This document shows, one piece after another, positions 23,707 to 34,631 of a DNA stretch of 64,000 nucleotides. A program made the position numbers and the translations under genes. Within the stretch, counting starts at the first letter, position 1, and every line of letters starts with the position of its first letter. The DNA is from Cryptomeria japonica (taxonomy: Eukaryota > Streptophyta > Pinopsida > Cupressales > Cupressaceae): contig NC_081406.1 of NCBI RefSeq assembly GCF_030272615.1, positions 468,890,400-468,954,399 on the forward strand, given 5' to 3'. Under the pieces are notes generated by a model. That model had not been told where the DNA came from. It ran no database searches and saw nothing but the letters and a program-made list of their open reading frames with translations.

Positions 23707-25870
23707 TATTTTTGGAATTTTTCAAAGATAATGTATGATATGCAACTAAATGCAAACTAGATAGATGAGAATGCAATCTATGGCAAGAATGCAACCTATG
23801 TTTTTGGTTGTTTTTGAAGATTTTGACAAACTTTTTGGAATGCAAATCTAAGAAAGGGACCCTTGGGAAATTGGAATGATATCTAGACCTTAAAGGACAA
23901 AAGGATGCAAGTGACAAAAGGACAAATGACAAAGTCTCCCCTATATGCTTGGATACTAAGCTAGGTTTGACCAAATGATATTGATGACAAAAGGATAAAA
24001 GATTTAATAAGGTCTAGACTTCCTAACAATGACTTAGAGTTTATCAAATATTTGGATCACTCAAGTATGACAAAACCTATTTTTGAGATTATATGCAAAA
24101 GGAAATTACTATGCAAGTGACCTTAATATGATATGATAATGACCTAAGCTTGATGAAGAGACCTAAGGTATGCAATGTATGAATGTATGATAATGGTATG
24201 ACTTTAATGCAAGAGGACACATGCAAAGGGATGACTCTTATTGATATGCAAAGGAATATGACTTAGGTGAAACCTAACCTTGGTACTTGACAATGACCTT
24301 TGCAAAATGCAACCTAGGATCAACTTAAATGTAAGTGACATGAATGTTGAGACAAGATTTTGAACAATATTTGACAACCATGTTTGAAGATGAGTTTTGA
24401 AGTTTGTTGGATGAAATGCTCTTGGGTTTAACCTTGTTTTGAATCAATTTGCCTCGTTTTTGAAATGGGATGCAATTCAACTTTTGACAAGTAAAGAAGA
24501 CAAGATATTTTAACATAGACTCAAGACAATCATGCTCATTCCCACATTTCTTATGGTAGGTAAGGACATTAGGTACTTGAGAGGTAGACTTGTTATAGGA
24601 TTCAAGGAGAATACATAGATGCTTGACCCCACGGGCTCCCCTCCACGGCACTCACTTCTCAGGGCAGCCAAGCATTAGTCCCCATGGAAATCTCCCCATG
24701 GTGAACTTAGTATCTCTTCCAAGTATCCGAATTTGTCCTTCTCAAGCAACTAGAAGGGTTTTTGGTCTCTAAAAACAAGGTGTTTAGTAAGGATTTATGT
24801 TAAGCATTACTCCTTGATGTCACACAAGCGTGATTGAGACATTAAGCCCATCAAGATACCAAACAAATGTAGTCGCGCAAGCATGATTTAGACAAAGAGG
24901 CCCTACTTAGATGTTGATATGAGAAAGAGTTCAAGGGTCATCACTTCCCAAGTAACTGCAATTCCCATGTAACACTTCCTTCAAAGCTTTCACTCATCGG
25001 GTATTTTTTTATAGTGAGTTAGAATGCCAAGGAATTCTAGCCATACTCACTTTGGGTTGTCCCCTTCTCACGATTATCACTTGCTTGCAAAAGCAAAGTG
25101 GTCGAGAAGGCAGGCCCTCTAAATGTGACAGACAATCAACAATACAAGCATGGTATCGAAGATCTAGATTTTTGATTACCCTAAGAAGGATGAGAGCATA
25201 CTCTCCTACTCCAATGTCATACTTCAACAATCAAAGCAAACAAATATTCATTCCAACCTATTTAGAAATTACTAGGTGCCTAAAAATTAAATGCAAACAC
25301 AAAGTTTGATTGTTTCTCCAAGGCAACCTACAAAAACCCAAGTTAGGAGTTTGATACGCTTATTCTTTGACTTTCGAATCTGTACAAAGCGTGTTAGTAG
25401 TTTGATTTATTGTCTTTGCCATGCGTATGCCAAGATTCTGCATAGATAATTAGTACCAAAATCCAAAGCACAGAAAATAGAATGCAAAAACACAACAAAT
25501 TTCAAGTAAACACTGCATTTTTTTACCTCTGTTCTGGAATTTACACAGGCGCAGAAGTCATGACACAGGTGCAGAATCAATGACACAGGCGCAGGATTAC
25601 ACAGGCATAGGTTGCTTGACACAGGCGCAGGTTGCTTTACACAAGCGCAGTTTTTTTTTTTTTTTTTTTTTTTTTTTCACACAAGCGCAGAATGCATGGA
25701 CACAGGCGCAAAACTCATAAAAAATGCAATTGTGTGCCTTACACAGGCGCAGAATGTCTCACACAGGCGCAGAAGTCTCCAGAAAACACTGCACGACCCT
25801 GTTTTTGGGTTTTTGGCCTGCAAATCAACTTGAAAGCACTCAAAAACACAGTTAAGGGGTTAGATGGTTA
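23707..25870 (-). other. N4 leader between primer site and gag-like gene
   Basis: About 2.2 kb without a convincing gene; minus frames at 23974-23693, 24651-24325 and 25230-25009 lack motifs. The part nearest the primer site holds the ten-copy motif array (25542-25772). A long leader is usual in gypsy elements and may hold packaging signals. Confidence 0.55.
25542..25772. repeat. Ten-copy ACACARGCGCAG array in the N4 leader
   Basis: Copies start at 25542, 25563, 25583, 25599, 25619, 25639, 25679, 25700, 25741 and 25761, all in one orientation, spaced mostly by 16-21 bases (wider where a 27-base T run, 25651-25677, and one other spacer intervene). Spacers are not conserved, unlike a normal tandem repeat, which suggests the 12-mer itself is what is kept. 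Confidence 0.85.
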
Positions 25871-25891
25871 GTGTTCACGTCGGGTTCACCA
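25871..25891 (-). other. N4 candidate primer-binding site
   Basis: On the minus strand TGGTGAACCCGACGTGAAC lies 5 bases after the LTR2 end. It starts with TGG, as expected for the complement of a tRNA CCA end. It is unlike the initiator-Met site of the copia elements; I could not assign the tRNA. Confidence 0.6.
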
Positions 25892-25896
25892 ATTAA

Positions 25897-27449
25897 TGTA
25901 GCATTGGAATTAGGAATCATCAAAGCAATATATAAAAGGACATATTATTCATTATTAGCTCAATCCCAAACACACATTGCAATGATCTAATCCTAAGCAC
26001 ACTCAATAGAGACATAAAAACAAAGCATTCAAAAGCAAATATTCATGCAAACCAGATGATGATTTGGATGCTTCTTCCATGTGGCTCCATTGTTCTTCTT
26101 TCCTCTTCAAATGGATTTGTGGATCTCACCTACAAGTGCACAACATATAATTGAAAGCAAGATTGATATTGGTTTGTTGATCAAGAGTACTAGAAGCATA
26201 AGTTCGATAGTTTGATTAGGGATTCGGGATTAGCTTTGATTGAAAATCATCCAATTTATAGAAGAATTGGATAAATGACAAGATTAGCATGATGCAATTC
26301 AAATGGAAATTGCAAATCAATATGACAAATTATGCACTTTCCATGCACAATTTGATTGATTGATAATTGATGACAAATTATGACACATTCTATGTCAAAA
26401 TTGATTGATTATTAATTATGACAATTTATGACAAATTGAAATGTCATTCCCATAGAATTAGGAGATGAATAGGAGGAATTTGAAATTAGGAAATTAGAAA
26501 ATTAGAAAATTGAAATTGATGAAAATTAGGAATTATAAATTGATGGAAAAATAGGAAATTAGGAACTAGAAGAAATTAGGTAAATTAACTAATAATTTGA
26601 CATTTATTAATTAATTTAGAAGAGGAAGAATAATTAGCCAATTAAATAAAGATTTAATTGTAATGAGAAGACCTAGGATTAATAAATAATTTAGTAATCC
26701 TAGAGGAAGAAATGACAAATTAGGTTAAATGAATAAATCATAAAACCCTAGAAGACGAATTAGGTCTTGAAATATAATTGACTCGATTTGATTTGATTTT
26801 GGATTGATAAATGACCAATGTGATAAATGATTTAATTGATGCGCCAATTGACGAGGAACAATGACAAATTGATCCAAATTGACATAATTGAGACAGACAA
26901 TGATCAAAAGTGAAATGATCGCAAAAGGACAAAATTGACAAGAGGACAAGGATTGATGATAAATAGATTGCAAGATGACAAGATTAAAAATGACCACGAT
27001 CAACGACAAATTGATCGCAAAATGACAAGATCGAACATGACAACGATCGATGACAAATCGATCGTTAAAATGACAAGATTGAAGGATTGATGATAAATCG
27101 ACAACATTGATAAGAGGACAACGATCGATGACAAATCGATTGCAAGATTGACAAGAGGACAAAACCCTAATTAGGATTGACGATGTCCAAAATAATGACA
27201 AATGAGCATGCACATTGATGCAATAAGATAGAATTGATTAAAATCATGACTGGATAGTGTTGTCGACAAGACCAAATTCAAGAGCGAGATAGATGAAGAA
27301 TGCAGAAGAATGACTCGATGCTCGCAAATGATAAAAACCAAGTGTGAATCATAGGAGAAATGTTAATGTGACCCAAAAACCTAAAATGAGGCAATGCGCA
27401 AATGTTAAAGTATGACTCCGCAAGCGTTGACCATTTTTAGGTGTCTACA
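25897..27449 (-). repeat. N4 LTR2 (middle LTR)
   Basis: 1553 bp, same length as LTR1. It is the 5' LTR of the complete unit below it and, with a purine tract on its other side (27450-27463), also the 3' LTR of the partial unit above it. Confidence 0.92.
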
Positions 27450-27980
27450 TTTTGCCCCTCTTTAAGACAATGCGATTTTAAGCGTTGTTTCAAAGAACAA
27501 TAATAAAAATGCCCCAGACAATAATAATGACATATGCATGCCCCCTCGAGGAATTGGCCGGAAACATACAGAAAAGAGGCCAATTGATCGATAAAAATGA
27601 TAGGATCGAACGGACTGACAATCGGAGATCGGATGCATGCAGGACAAGCAATGTAAGGTGCACAAGACCGTGACCAACATAAGATGGAGAAGACACATGT
27701 CCATCTATGCAATGACAAAGAGCTATAAATGAGACCAAGAGATGGAAAATTGCTCATTTGCACTAGACAAGGAGGAGGATTTGTTGCTCTGGACAAGGAC
27801 ACTTGCAGAGATGGCAAACATTCCAATGGTGGATCACCTTGGAGAACATGTACGTACATTCAGATGACCGTACAACGCAGGAGCAGCGGTATGGATCTCA
27901 AAAACCCATGTTTTCAATTTCATGAATTTTGATTAATTTCGGGACATTGCGGGGCCCACAGGGGATGAAAAAGATGACTT

Positions 27981-28091
27981 CTGCGCTTGTGTAGTCTAAT
28001 TCTGTGCTTGTGTCAGGTGTTCTACGCTTGTGTAGGAAGACACAAGCGCAATTTACCTGACACAGGCACAGGTTCTCTGACACAAGCGCAA
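27981..28091. repeat. Inverted cluster of the ACACARGCGCAG motif, copy 2
   Basis: Three reverse (27981, 28002, 28022) and three forward (28040, 28060, 28080) copies, the same arrangement as 16658-16768, 175-285 bases upstream of PMD copy 2. Confidence 0.8.
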
Positions 28092-28265
28092 GAGTGCATG
28101 AAAACCCTAGTTTTGGTCAAAATGATATGCAAATGATCGGAAAAGGGGGGATAAGGGTAGGATAGGTCAATGTAGATGAAAAACACCCTAATTTGGACAT
28201 GAAAATGAGGAAATGCAACTCGTAGGAGCAAACCCTAAAACTGACAAAAAGAAGCCCCGATTGTG

Positions 28266-30032
28266 ATGCAGAGTCGACAGTATCCATTGATCACGCGGGA
28301 GAATCGACCAGACTGCTTCATGCTACGACATAGACTCAGGAGCATAGAGAGAGACACATTAGCAGGACTGGGGATATATTCGATCACATACATGCCCGAG
28401 ATTAGGGCAAACACAAGATTGCTTACTGCATTGGCAAAGCGATGGCATTCAGAGACCTCCTCATTCCATTTGGCAACTGGAGAGCCGGCAATGACTCTAG
28501 AGGACGTATGGTGCATCCTCCGCATTCCGATACATGGGGAGATGATAGAGTATGACCCAGTGACAGGTAGAGACACATTATGCAAGCTATTTGAGTGCAA
28601 CACAGATGACTTGGACATTGTCGAGAGGGAGATCGGCTGGGAGAGCATGGCTTCCGAGTATGATCGACGATATGTGGTGATAGCTGTGGTGATAGCATGT
28701 CTACTAGCAGGAGACAAACGAGGACATGGATTCCCTATTGGATGGGGAAGAGTGCTGGAGCGGATGGCGATAGAGGGGACAGTGTATGCATGGGGACCAT
28801 GTGTACTGGCTATGCTATATTTTCAGCTGCATCAGATAGCGTATCAGGGAGTTCAGATGCTGAGCTGTGGAGTCACATTGCTACAGGTATGGGCATTTGA
28901 GCACATAGCCATATGTCGACTGATTACAGATAGACAGGTAGTACCACACCGACCATATGTGTACTGTTATGGTGGAGCACTAAGACAGGGTCCATTTGGA
29001 TACATATTATACTGGCGACATGAGCTAGACAGACTGAGAGAGTTCATATGGAGGCCATATCGTGATTGTCCGGGATGGTCAGATGATAGCGATGAGCTAC
29101 CCTATTGTAGACAGGAGAGATACTTGATTGGGCGGCCAGTGAATTGCCAGAGAGTGATTGAGATGTACCTACCAGAGAGGGTCAGACGACAGTTTGGAGA
29201 GACACAGGATGTACCTAGGAGGACTGCATGCTTTGCCCGATCTCACAGAGAGACGAGTCAGTGGGGGAGTATGATTCAGCCACACATAGCATATGCCGAC
29301 TTTGCACAGCTACAGCAGAGATAGTGGGAGTGGAGGTCAGATGTGGTGGATGCTGGGATGACAGAGGAGTATGAGACATGGTTTGCACGACGACGGCCAG
29401 TACCTAGGAGACAGGAGGACTTCCCACTCACAGGAGAGGAGGGAGATGATGAGGATGAGGAGGATGAGGATGGGGATGAGGAGATTGATGGGGATGATGG
29501 TGGGGAGGATGATGACGGAGATGATGATGGGGAGGATGAGCTAGACTCAGCTGATCAGGAGACATTGGAGGATATTCCTATAGAGCCGGGGACAGCTAAG
29601 ACAGAGGAGATGGATACGTGCAGGGCTACCATAGCGAGCCAGCAGGATTATATTGTGACATTGGAGAGACAGAATGCCATTTTAAGGACAGAACGAGATA
29701 CAACAATAGCTCAGGCACATCGAGAGGGATAGAGAGTCACTGAGTTCATTGGATCAATTAGGGATGCCAGTGCACGGGAGATGGCATAGATGCTGGTAGA
29801 GACCGGAGAGGAGAGACTATATTGGAGGACACTATATGAGAGTGCAGTTCCACCAGAGTGGAGAGCACCTTCATATCGGGCACGATCGAGGACAGAGAGC
29901 AGGTCACGCTCTCGGAGATCATTGAGCAGCATGGGGGTGAGTGGACCTATGAGACCACCACAGCCAAGACCAGGAGGGACATCATCCGTGAGACATGGCA
30001 GGGATGAGGAGGATAGAGGGAGCACCCAGTGA
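28266..30032 (+). pseudogene. Plant mobile domain (PMD) gene, copy 2, antisense in N4
   Basis: The better-preserved copy: an open run of about 352 codons from ATG 28266 to a TAG at 29322. Signature parts: ALAKRWHSETSSFHLATGE (about residues 56-73), TLEDVWCILRIPIHGEMI (77-94), GHGFPIGWGRVLERM, then YCYGGALRQGPFGYILYW and YLPERVRRQFGETQ. After the stop the same frame region continues at 29343-29732 (Glu/Asp-rich block, coiled coil) and 29790-30032 (Arg/Ser-rich tail). Copy 1 has CAG where this copy has TAG at 29322 and 29730. So each copy is broken at different places and their common ancestor probably had a longer open frame. The shared TAG near 29788 leaves the tail uncertain. It runs against the element's own transcript. 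Confidence 0.88.
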
Positions 30033-30808
30033 TAGAGGCACGTGCTCCTTATGATAGACAGTAGACATTATGTAGTTTGACATGTTGTAGTCAGCCTGCG
30101 GGCCATACTTAGGACAGACAGTCCGATTTTGTACTCCAATATCATTTTGACATATGATATGATATGCATCGATATGATGGGATGCGATATGTTATGACTG
30201 ATGTTATTTTCCATATATGGATGACTTATGCACTGTTTATTGTGAAACATGTATGGATGTATTATTTTTTGTATTTTTGATGCATTTATGATATGAAATG
30301 GATAAAATGCTTGATATGAAGCTTGATATAATGCAAATGTACTAACCAATGAATGCAGGATGCAACATATGTGTTTGGATATCGGAGCACTAGACCAAAC
30401 TGACTATCCGGACTGACGGAAGAAATGTTAGTAAGAAATGAGATAGAGGGCAGTTAGAGATGACGAAAAACTTGCTTTCAGTAATGCACTTTGTAGGTGA
30501 GAACCTTTATTTTTATGTAGCAAAATGGATGCGTAGCATCATGGCATTGAAGGCCAGAGCTGAAATGCAACCCTTTTTGCAAAAGACAGACACATCACAG
30601 ACAAACGACAATCACAACAAAAAAGAAAGGGATCATGAGCCATCCCGGTCACTCTAAATCACTCAATGACATCATCGAGCAACATAGGAACATGATCGAA
30701 GCCAAAGATAAATCAATAAAAAGATAAGATACACAAATTCAAGCAAATCAGACAAACATCTTGATCTTCATTGTCAAAAGTTGAAAGTGTTGATAGGACG
30801 ATCATGCT

Positions 30809-30820
30809 GTCTGCGCTGAT
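30809..30820. other. 12-base filler at the N4 deletion junction
   Basis: GTCTGCGCTGAT lies between the break in the second internal region and the LTR fragment. With the next bases it gives GCTGATAGG, which also occurs 19-27 bases upstream in copy 1 (GTGCTGATAGGACG, 19490s). Templated filler of this kind is typical of end-joining repair. Confidence 0.65.
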
Positions 30821-31508
30821 AGGTCTTGAAATATAATTGACTCGATTTGATTTGATTTTGGATTGATAAATGACCAATGTGATAAATGATTTAATTGATG
30901 CGCCAATTGACGAGGAACAATGACAAATTGATCCAAATTGACATAATTGAGACAGACAATGATCAATAGCGAAATGATCGCAAAATGACAAAATTGACAA
31001 GAGGACAAGGATTGATGATAAATAGATTGCAAGATGACAAGATTAAAAATGACCACGATCGATGACAAATTGATCGCAAAATGACAAGATCGAACATGAG
31101 AACGATCAATGACAAATCGATCGTTAAAATGACAAGATTGAAGGATTGATGATAAATCGACAAGATTGATAAGAGGACAACGATCGATGACAAATCGATC
31201 GCAAGATTGACAGGAGGACAAAACCCTAATTAGGATTGACGATGTCCAAAATAATGACAAATGAGCATGCACATTGATGCAATAAGATAGAATCGATTAA
31301 AATCATGACTGGATAGTGTTGTCGACAAGACCAAATTCGAGAGCGAGACAGATGAAGAATGCAAAAGAATGACTCGATGCTTGCAAATGATAAAAACCAA
31401 GTGCGAATCATAGGAGAAATGTTAATGCGATGCAAAAACCTAAAATGAGGCAATGCGCAAATGTTAAAGTATGACTCCGCAAGCGTTGACCATTTTTAGG
31501 TGTCTACA
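30821..31508 (-). repeat. N4 LTR3, partial
   Basis: 688 bp matching LTR1 15437-16124, ending TGTCTACA and followed by target copy GGGAT (31509-31513). Its first 865 bp (plus-strand sense) are deleted. Confidence 0.92.
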
Positions 31509-31513
31509 GGGAT

Positions 31514-32653
31514 GAATACCCACAATCTTGTTGTTGAACTCTTTAGAAGTCCACTCTATTAGGAGCCTTGTCCTATTAAAGATAGATATAATAGGTTCTA
31601 TTAGGAACTGATCCTGTTAGGGATCACCCGGTTAAGGGATGGCTACAATACCCAGCTAAGGGTTAAACCTAGTTAGGGTTACCTTGTTAGAGGATTTCAA
31701 GAACTCAATAGCTAAAGGATCTCCAGAGCTTTATAGATTCCCAGAACTCAATAACTTCAAGTTACCCTGTTAAGAGATTTGTATCAAGCTGGTTAAGGCT
31801 ACCCTGTTAAGGGATTTCACAACTGTTGAAGTGGTTAAAGATCAACAAGAATTACAATGATCTAGTAATAGCACTCAATGCTAATGTAGATGTGTTTTGG
31901 CTCTTCTTCACCTTTTGCACATTCACTTTGCAGGTATCTCTTCTCTCCTTTGGTCTGGCAAGAATCGCGTATCAATTCCCTTGGATACACTTAGATAACT
32001 TTTGCCAACAACTTTGGAAAGAAATGCAACATTGACCTTATAGGAAACAGACAGGTCGGTAGCAAAAACCCTAAACCCTAAACCTATTAGGTTAAGCAAT
32101 TAAAATGGTTCAATCTTGACTGATGAATCATACTGCATTAAATGCAACAATATTGAATCGATCTCAAGACATTCTTCATCATTGATTATCCACCAATTTC
32201 ATGGCAGCTGATAACTCATCACGCGTTATCACCGTTTAACAAACTTCGCACATTCTCGAGGTAGATAGGGATAGTCTTCTCCATGCAAGATCCTTCACAC
32301 GCATAGAGCTTATGTGGCAACATGATTTGTTCTCCGTTATACTACTAACTCATCACACAAAGATCACTAATTGAATCACACAGGCTTGAGGTACCCCAAC
32401 AGGAAATCCTGAAGTGGAAACTACCTACCAACTGGTAGTCATACAATGCTTCCATGTGTCAGTTCCCATAATTACATGCTGGTTCATCTTGAATAAATAT
32501 ACCACTTCACTTTGGCATATATACCAGTTCATACATATGTCGGTTCTCTCTTCTCACATGTCACATGTGCCAGTTCACATCATGTCACATATTGACATCA
32601 ATGACACCATACAATATCATTATGTCTTCATACTAGTTCACATAATGCCAACA
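31514..32653 (-). repeat. N3 3' LTR, right piece
   Basis: Continues 14571 exactly (GGGAT-GAATACCC, as at 37389-37400 in the 5' LTR). Ends CCAACA before the purine tract. Contains arrays of CTGTTAAGGG-like units also seen in M1's LTR (49960-50160). No gene. Confidence 0.9.
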
Positions 32654-32667
32654 ATCTCCCCCTTTGG
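32654..32667 (-). other. N3 polypurine tract
   Basis: Minus strand CCAAAGGGGGAGAT, directly before LTR start TGTTGGCATTATG. Confidence 0.9.
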
Positions 32668-32849
32668 CATTGATTGCAATATACAGAGATATCTCTCTGC
32701 TTCACATCTTCTCCCGCTTTGACAACAATGCCAAAGTGGATGCACAAGCATCCCTGTTCCATTATGCTACTCCCCCTGGGAGTAGCATCCTTCAACACAT
32801 CAATCAACAAATGACTATGCAATACCTGTCTGATGTGGAACAAATACAT

Positions 32850-33629
32850 TTAGTTCACCTCTTGAAGGGGCAGTACCCCCAATTCACCTCTTAAATGCAC
32901 AAATGTAGTCTTTGGGAAAGGCTTGGTGAATATGTCTGCTAACTGCTCCTTACTAGAAACATGTTCTAGTGTAATCTCTTTATTCTGAACCTTTTCCCTC
33001 AAGAAATGATACTTAAGCTCAAAATGCTTGGTTCTAGAATGTAAAACTAGATTCTTTGAAATATTGATAGCACTTGTGTTATCACAGAATATACTTAACA
33101 GTTCAGATATAGGGATTTTGAAGCCATTTAAAACATGCTTCATCCAAATTGTCTGAGTGCAGTTCATGAAGGCTGCAACATACTTCGCTTCCACTGTAGA
33201 CTGAGAGATACAACTCTGCTTTTTACTCATCCATGAGACCAGTCTACCACCGAGAAAGAATGCACCACCAGTTGTGCTTTTGTAGTCATCCACATTACCT
33301 GCCCAATCAGCATCTATGAATACTTTCAGAATGAAATCATTGCTGTATGGGTACCACAATCCATAGTCAACTGTTCCCTTCAAATACCTAAGAATCCGCT
33401 TGACTACAGCCAAGTGGGATTCTCTTGGACTTTTCTGGAACCTTGCAGTAATGCCAACTGCATGTGCAATATCTGGTCTACTCTGCAATACATAATGCAA
33501 CTTACCAATCATTGATAGGTATTCTTTCTCATCAACCAATATGGAATCATACTCTTTTGACAATTTGCAACCGGTCACCATCAGTGTACCAACCAGTTCT
33601 CTATCTTCCATGCCAAAGGTCTTTAACAC
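32850..33629 (-). pseudogene. N3 RNase H domain of copia pol
   Basis: 260 codons, open. Contains the copia RNase H landmarks: FIDADWAGNVDDYKSTTGG (catalytic Asp), KQSCISQSTVEAKYVA (Glu), FCDNTSAINISKNLVLHSR (Asp), KHFELKYHFLREKV (His region) and the closing ADIFTKPFPK. It would remove RNA from the RNA-DNA hybrid in the particle. One stop near 33645 separates it from RT. Itself it shows no lost catalytic residue. Confidence 0.9.
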
Positions 33630-33647
33630 CTCTTTGACATATTTGGA

Positions 33648-34631
33648 CTAAGCAATAAAGATTCCATCTTTCATCTGTTGGATCTGCAGTCCAATGAAGA
33701 ACTTAATCTCCCCTATGAGTGACATCTCAAACTCTTTCTTCATCTCATTAGCAAACTCATGACTCATCTTGTCATTTCCACCAAAGATAATGTCATCAAC
33801 AAAAACCTCATAGATTAGGATCTGATCTCCTTCAGACTTCAAGTAGATATTACTATCTTCACTTGTTCTCTCAAATCCAATCATCACAAGATGGGAATGT
33901 AGACGTTCATACCATGCTCTAGGTGCCTGCTTTAGACCATATAAGGCTTTATGTAGCCTGCACACCATATCACTATCTTCAGATAGGGAAAACCTATTTG
34001 GTTTCTCTATATACACCTCCTCTTCAAGTACACCATTTAGGAATGTAGATTTTACATCCATTTGATATACCTTGAATCCTTCAAAAGCTGCATATGCAAG
34101 AAGCATACGAACTCCTTCCAATCTGGCTATAGGAGGAAAGGTTTCTCCATAGTCTTCTCCTTCTTCTTGAGCATATCCTTTGCACACCAATCTGGCTTTA
34201 TTCCTAATCACTGTGCCATCCTCATTCAGCTTGTTTCTGAATACCCATTTGGTGCCAATGACATTTTTATGTTCTGGTATGGGTACCAAGGACCATGTAC
34301 CATTTTTCTCTATTTGGTCAAGTTCCTCTTCCATTGCCTTGATCCAGTCTTCATCTTTATGAGCCTCTTTGAATGATTTAGGCTCAAATTCAGAGATCAT
34401 ACATGAGTTTTCTCTGATCTTTCTTCTTGTAAGGATTCCTGCATCCTTATCTCCTATGATCTGCTTAGGATCATGATTCAGCTTGACATACCGAGGAATG
34501 GTCTTTACTAGTTCTTCTTTCTTTTCCTCTTCATCCTCATCTTCATCGGTATCAACATTCATTAGTTTAGGAACACTGTTACTGGTACAGTTGGTTGACA
34601 ACTGGTTCCCAGAAGGTTGCAACCGGTTCAT
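33648..34631 (-). pseudogene. N3 reverse transcriptase
   Basis: 327 codons, open. Landmarks in order: VIGTKWVFRNKLNEDG; KARLVCKGYAQEEGEDY; FKVYQMDVKSTFLNG (motif A Asp; AFLNG usual); LHKALYGLKQAPRAWYERL; YEVFVDDIIFGG (usual YVDD here reads FVDD). Ends FFIGLQIQQMKDGIFI. N-terminal part is the acidic linker from integrase. Among the best-kept pol segments in the window. Frame break to integrase at about 34600 and a stop to RNase H show the polyprotein is not intact. Confidence 0.92.

Larger units (their letters stand above)
27450..30808 (-). mobile_element. N4 second partial internal region
   Basis: Collinear with 16125-19508: purine tract, motif cluster, PMD gene, 3' flank. It stops at ATCATGCT (30801-30808), where copy 1 continues to the gag-like gene. 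About 6.4 kb of internal DNA and the first 865 bp of the next LTR are missing. Confidence 0.9.
14572..31508 (-). mobile_element. N4: pol-less LTR element with an antisense PMD gene, partly tandem
   Basis: Exact target duplication GGGAT at 14567-14571 and 31509-31513 around TGTAGCATCGG...GGTGTCTACA. Layout on the plus strand: LTR1, internal 16125-25896, LTR2, second partial internal 27450-30808, 12 filler bases, partial LTR3. The purine tract and primer site show it is transcribed on the minus strand. One unit is about 12.9 kb. The sense strand has a Gln/Pro-rich gag-like frame; the other strand has a plant mobile domain gene. I find no protease, RT, RNase H or integrase motif. LTR1 and LTR2 have the same length (1553 bp) and differ at about 3% where compared, so this is the youngest layer. 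Confidence 0.9.

Noticed and set aside
25542-25772. A CRISPR-like array
   Set aside because: Repeats are only 12 bases, imperfect, unevenly spaced, and lie in the leader of a plant retroelement; no cas-type gene.
16125-25896. A hidden pol gene in N4
   Set aside because: I looked on the sense strand for RT (xxDD box), integrase HHCC/DDE and RNase H phrases and saw none, including in pieces interrupted by stops. A profile search would be more sensitive.
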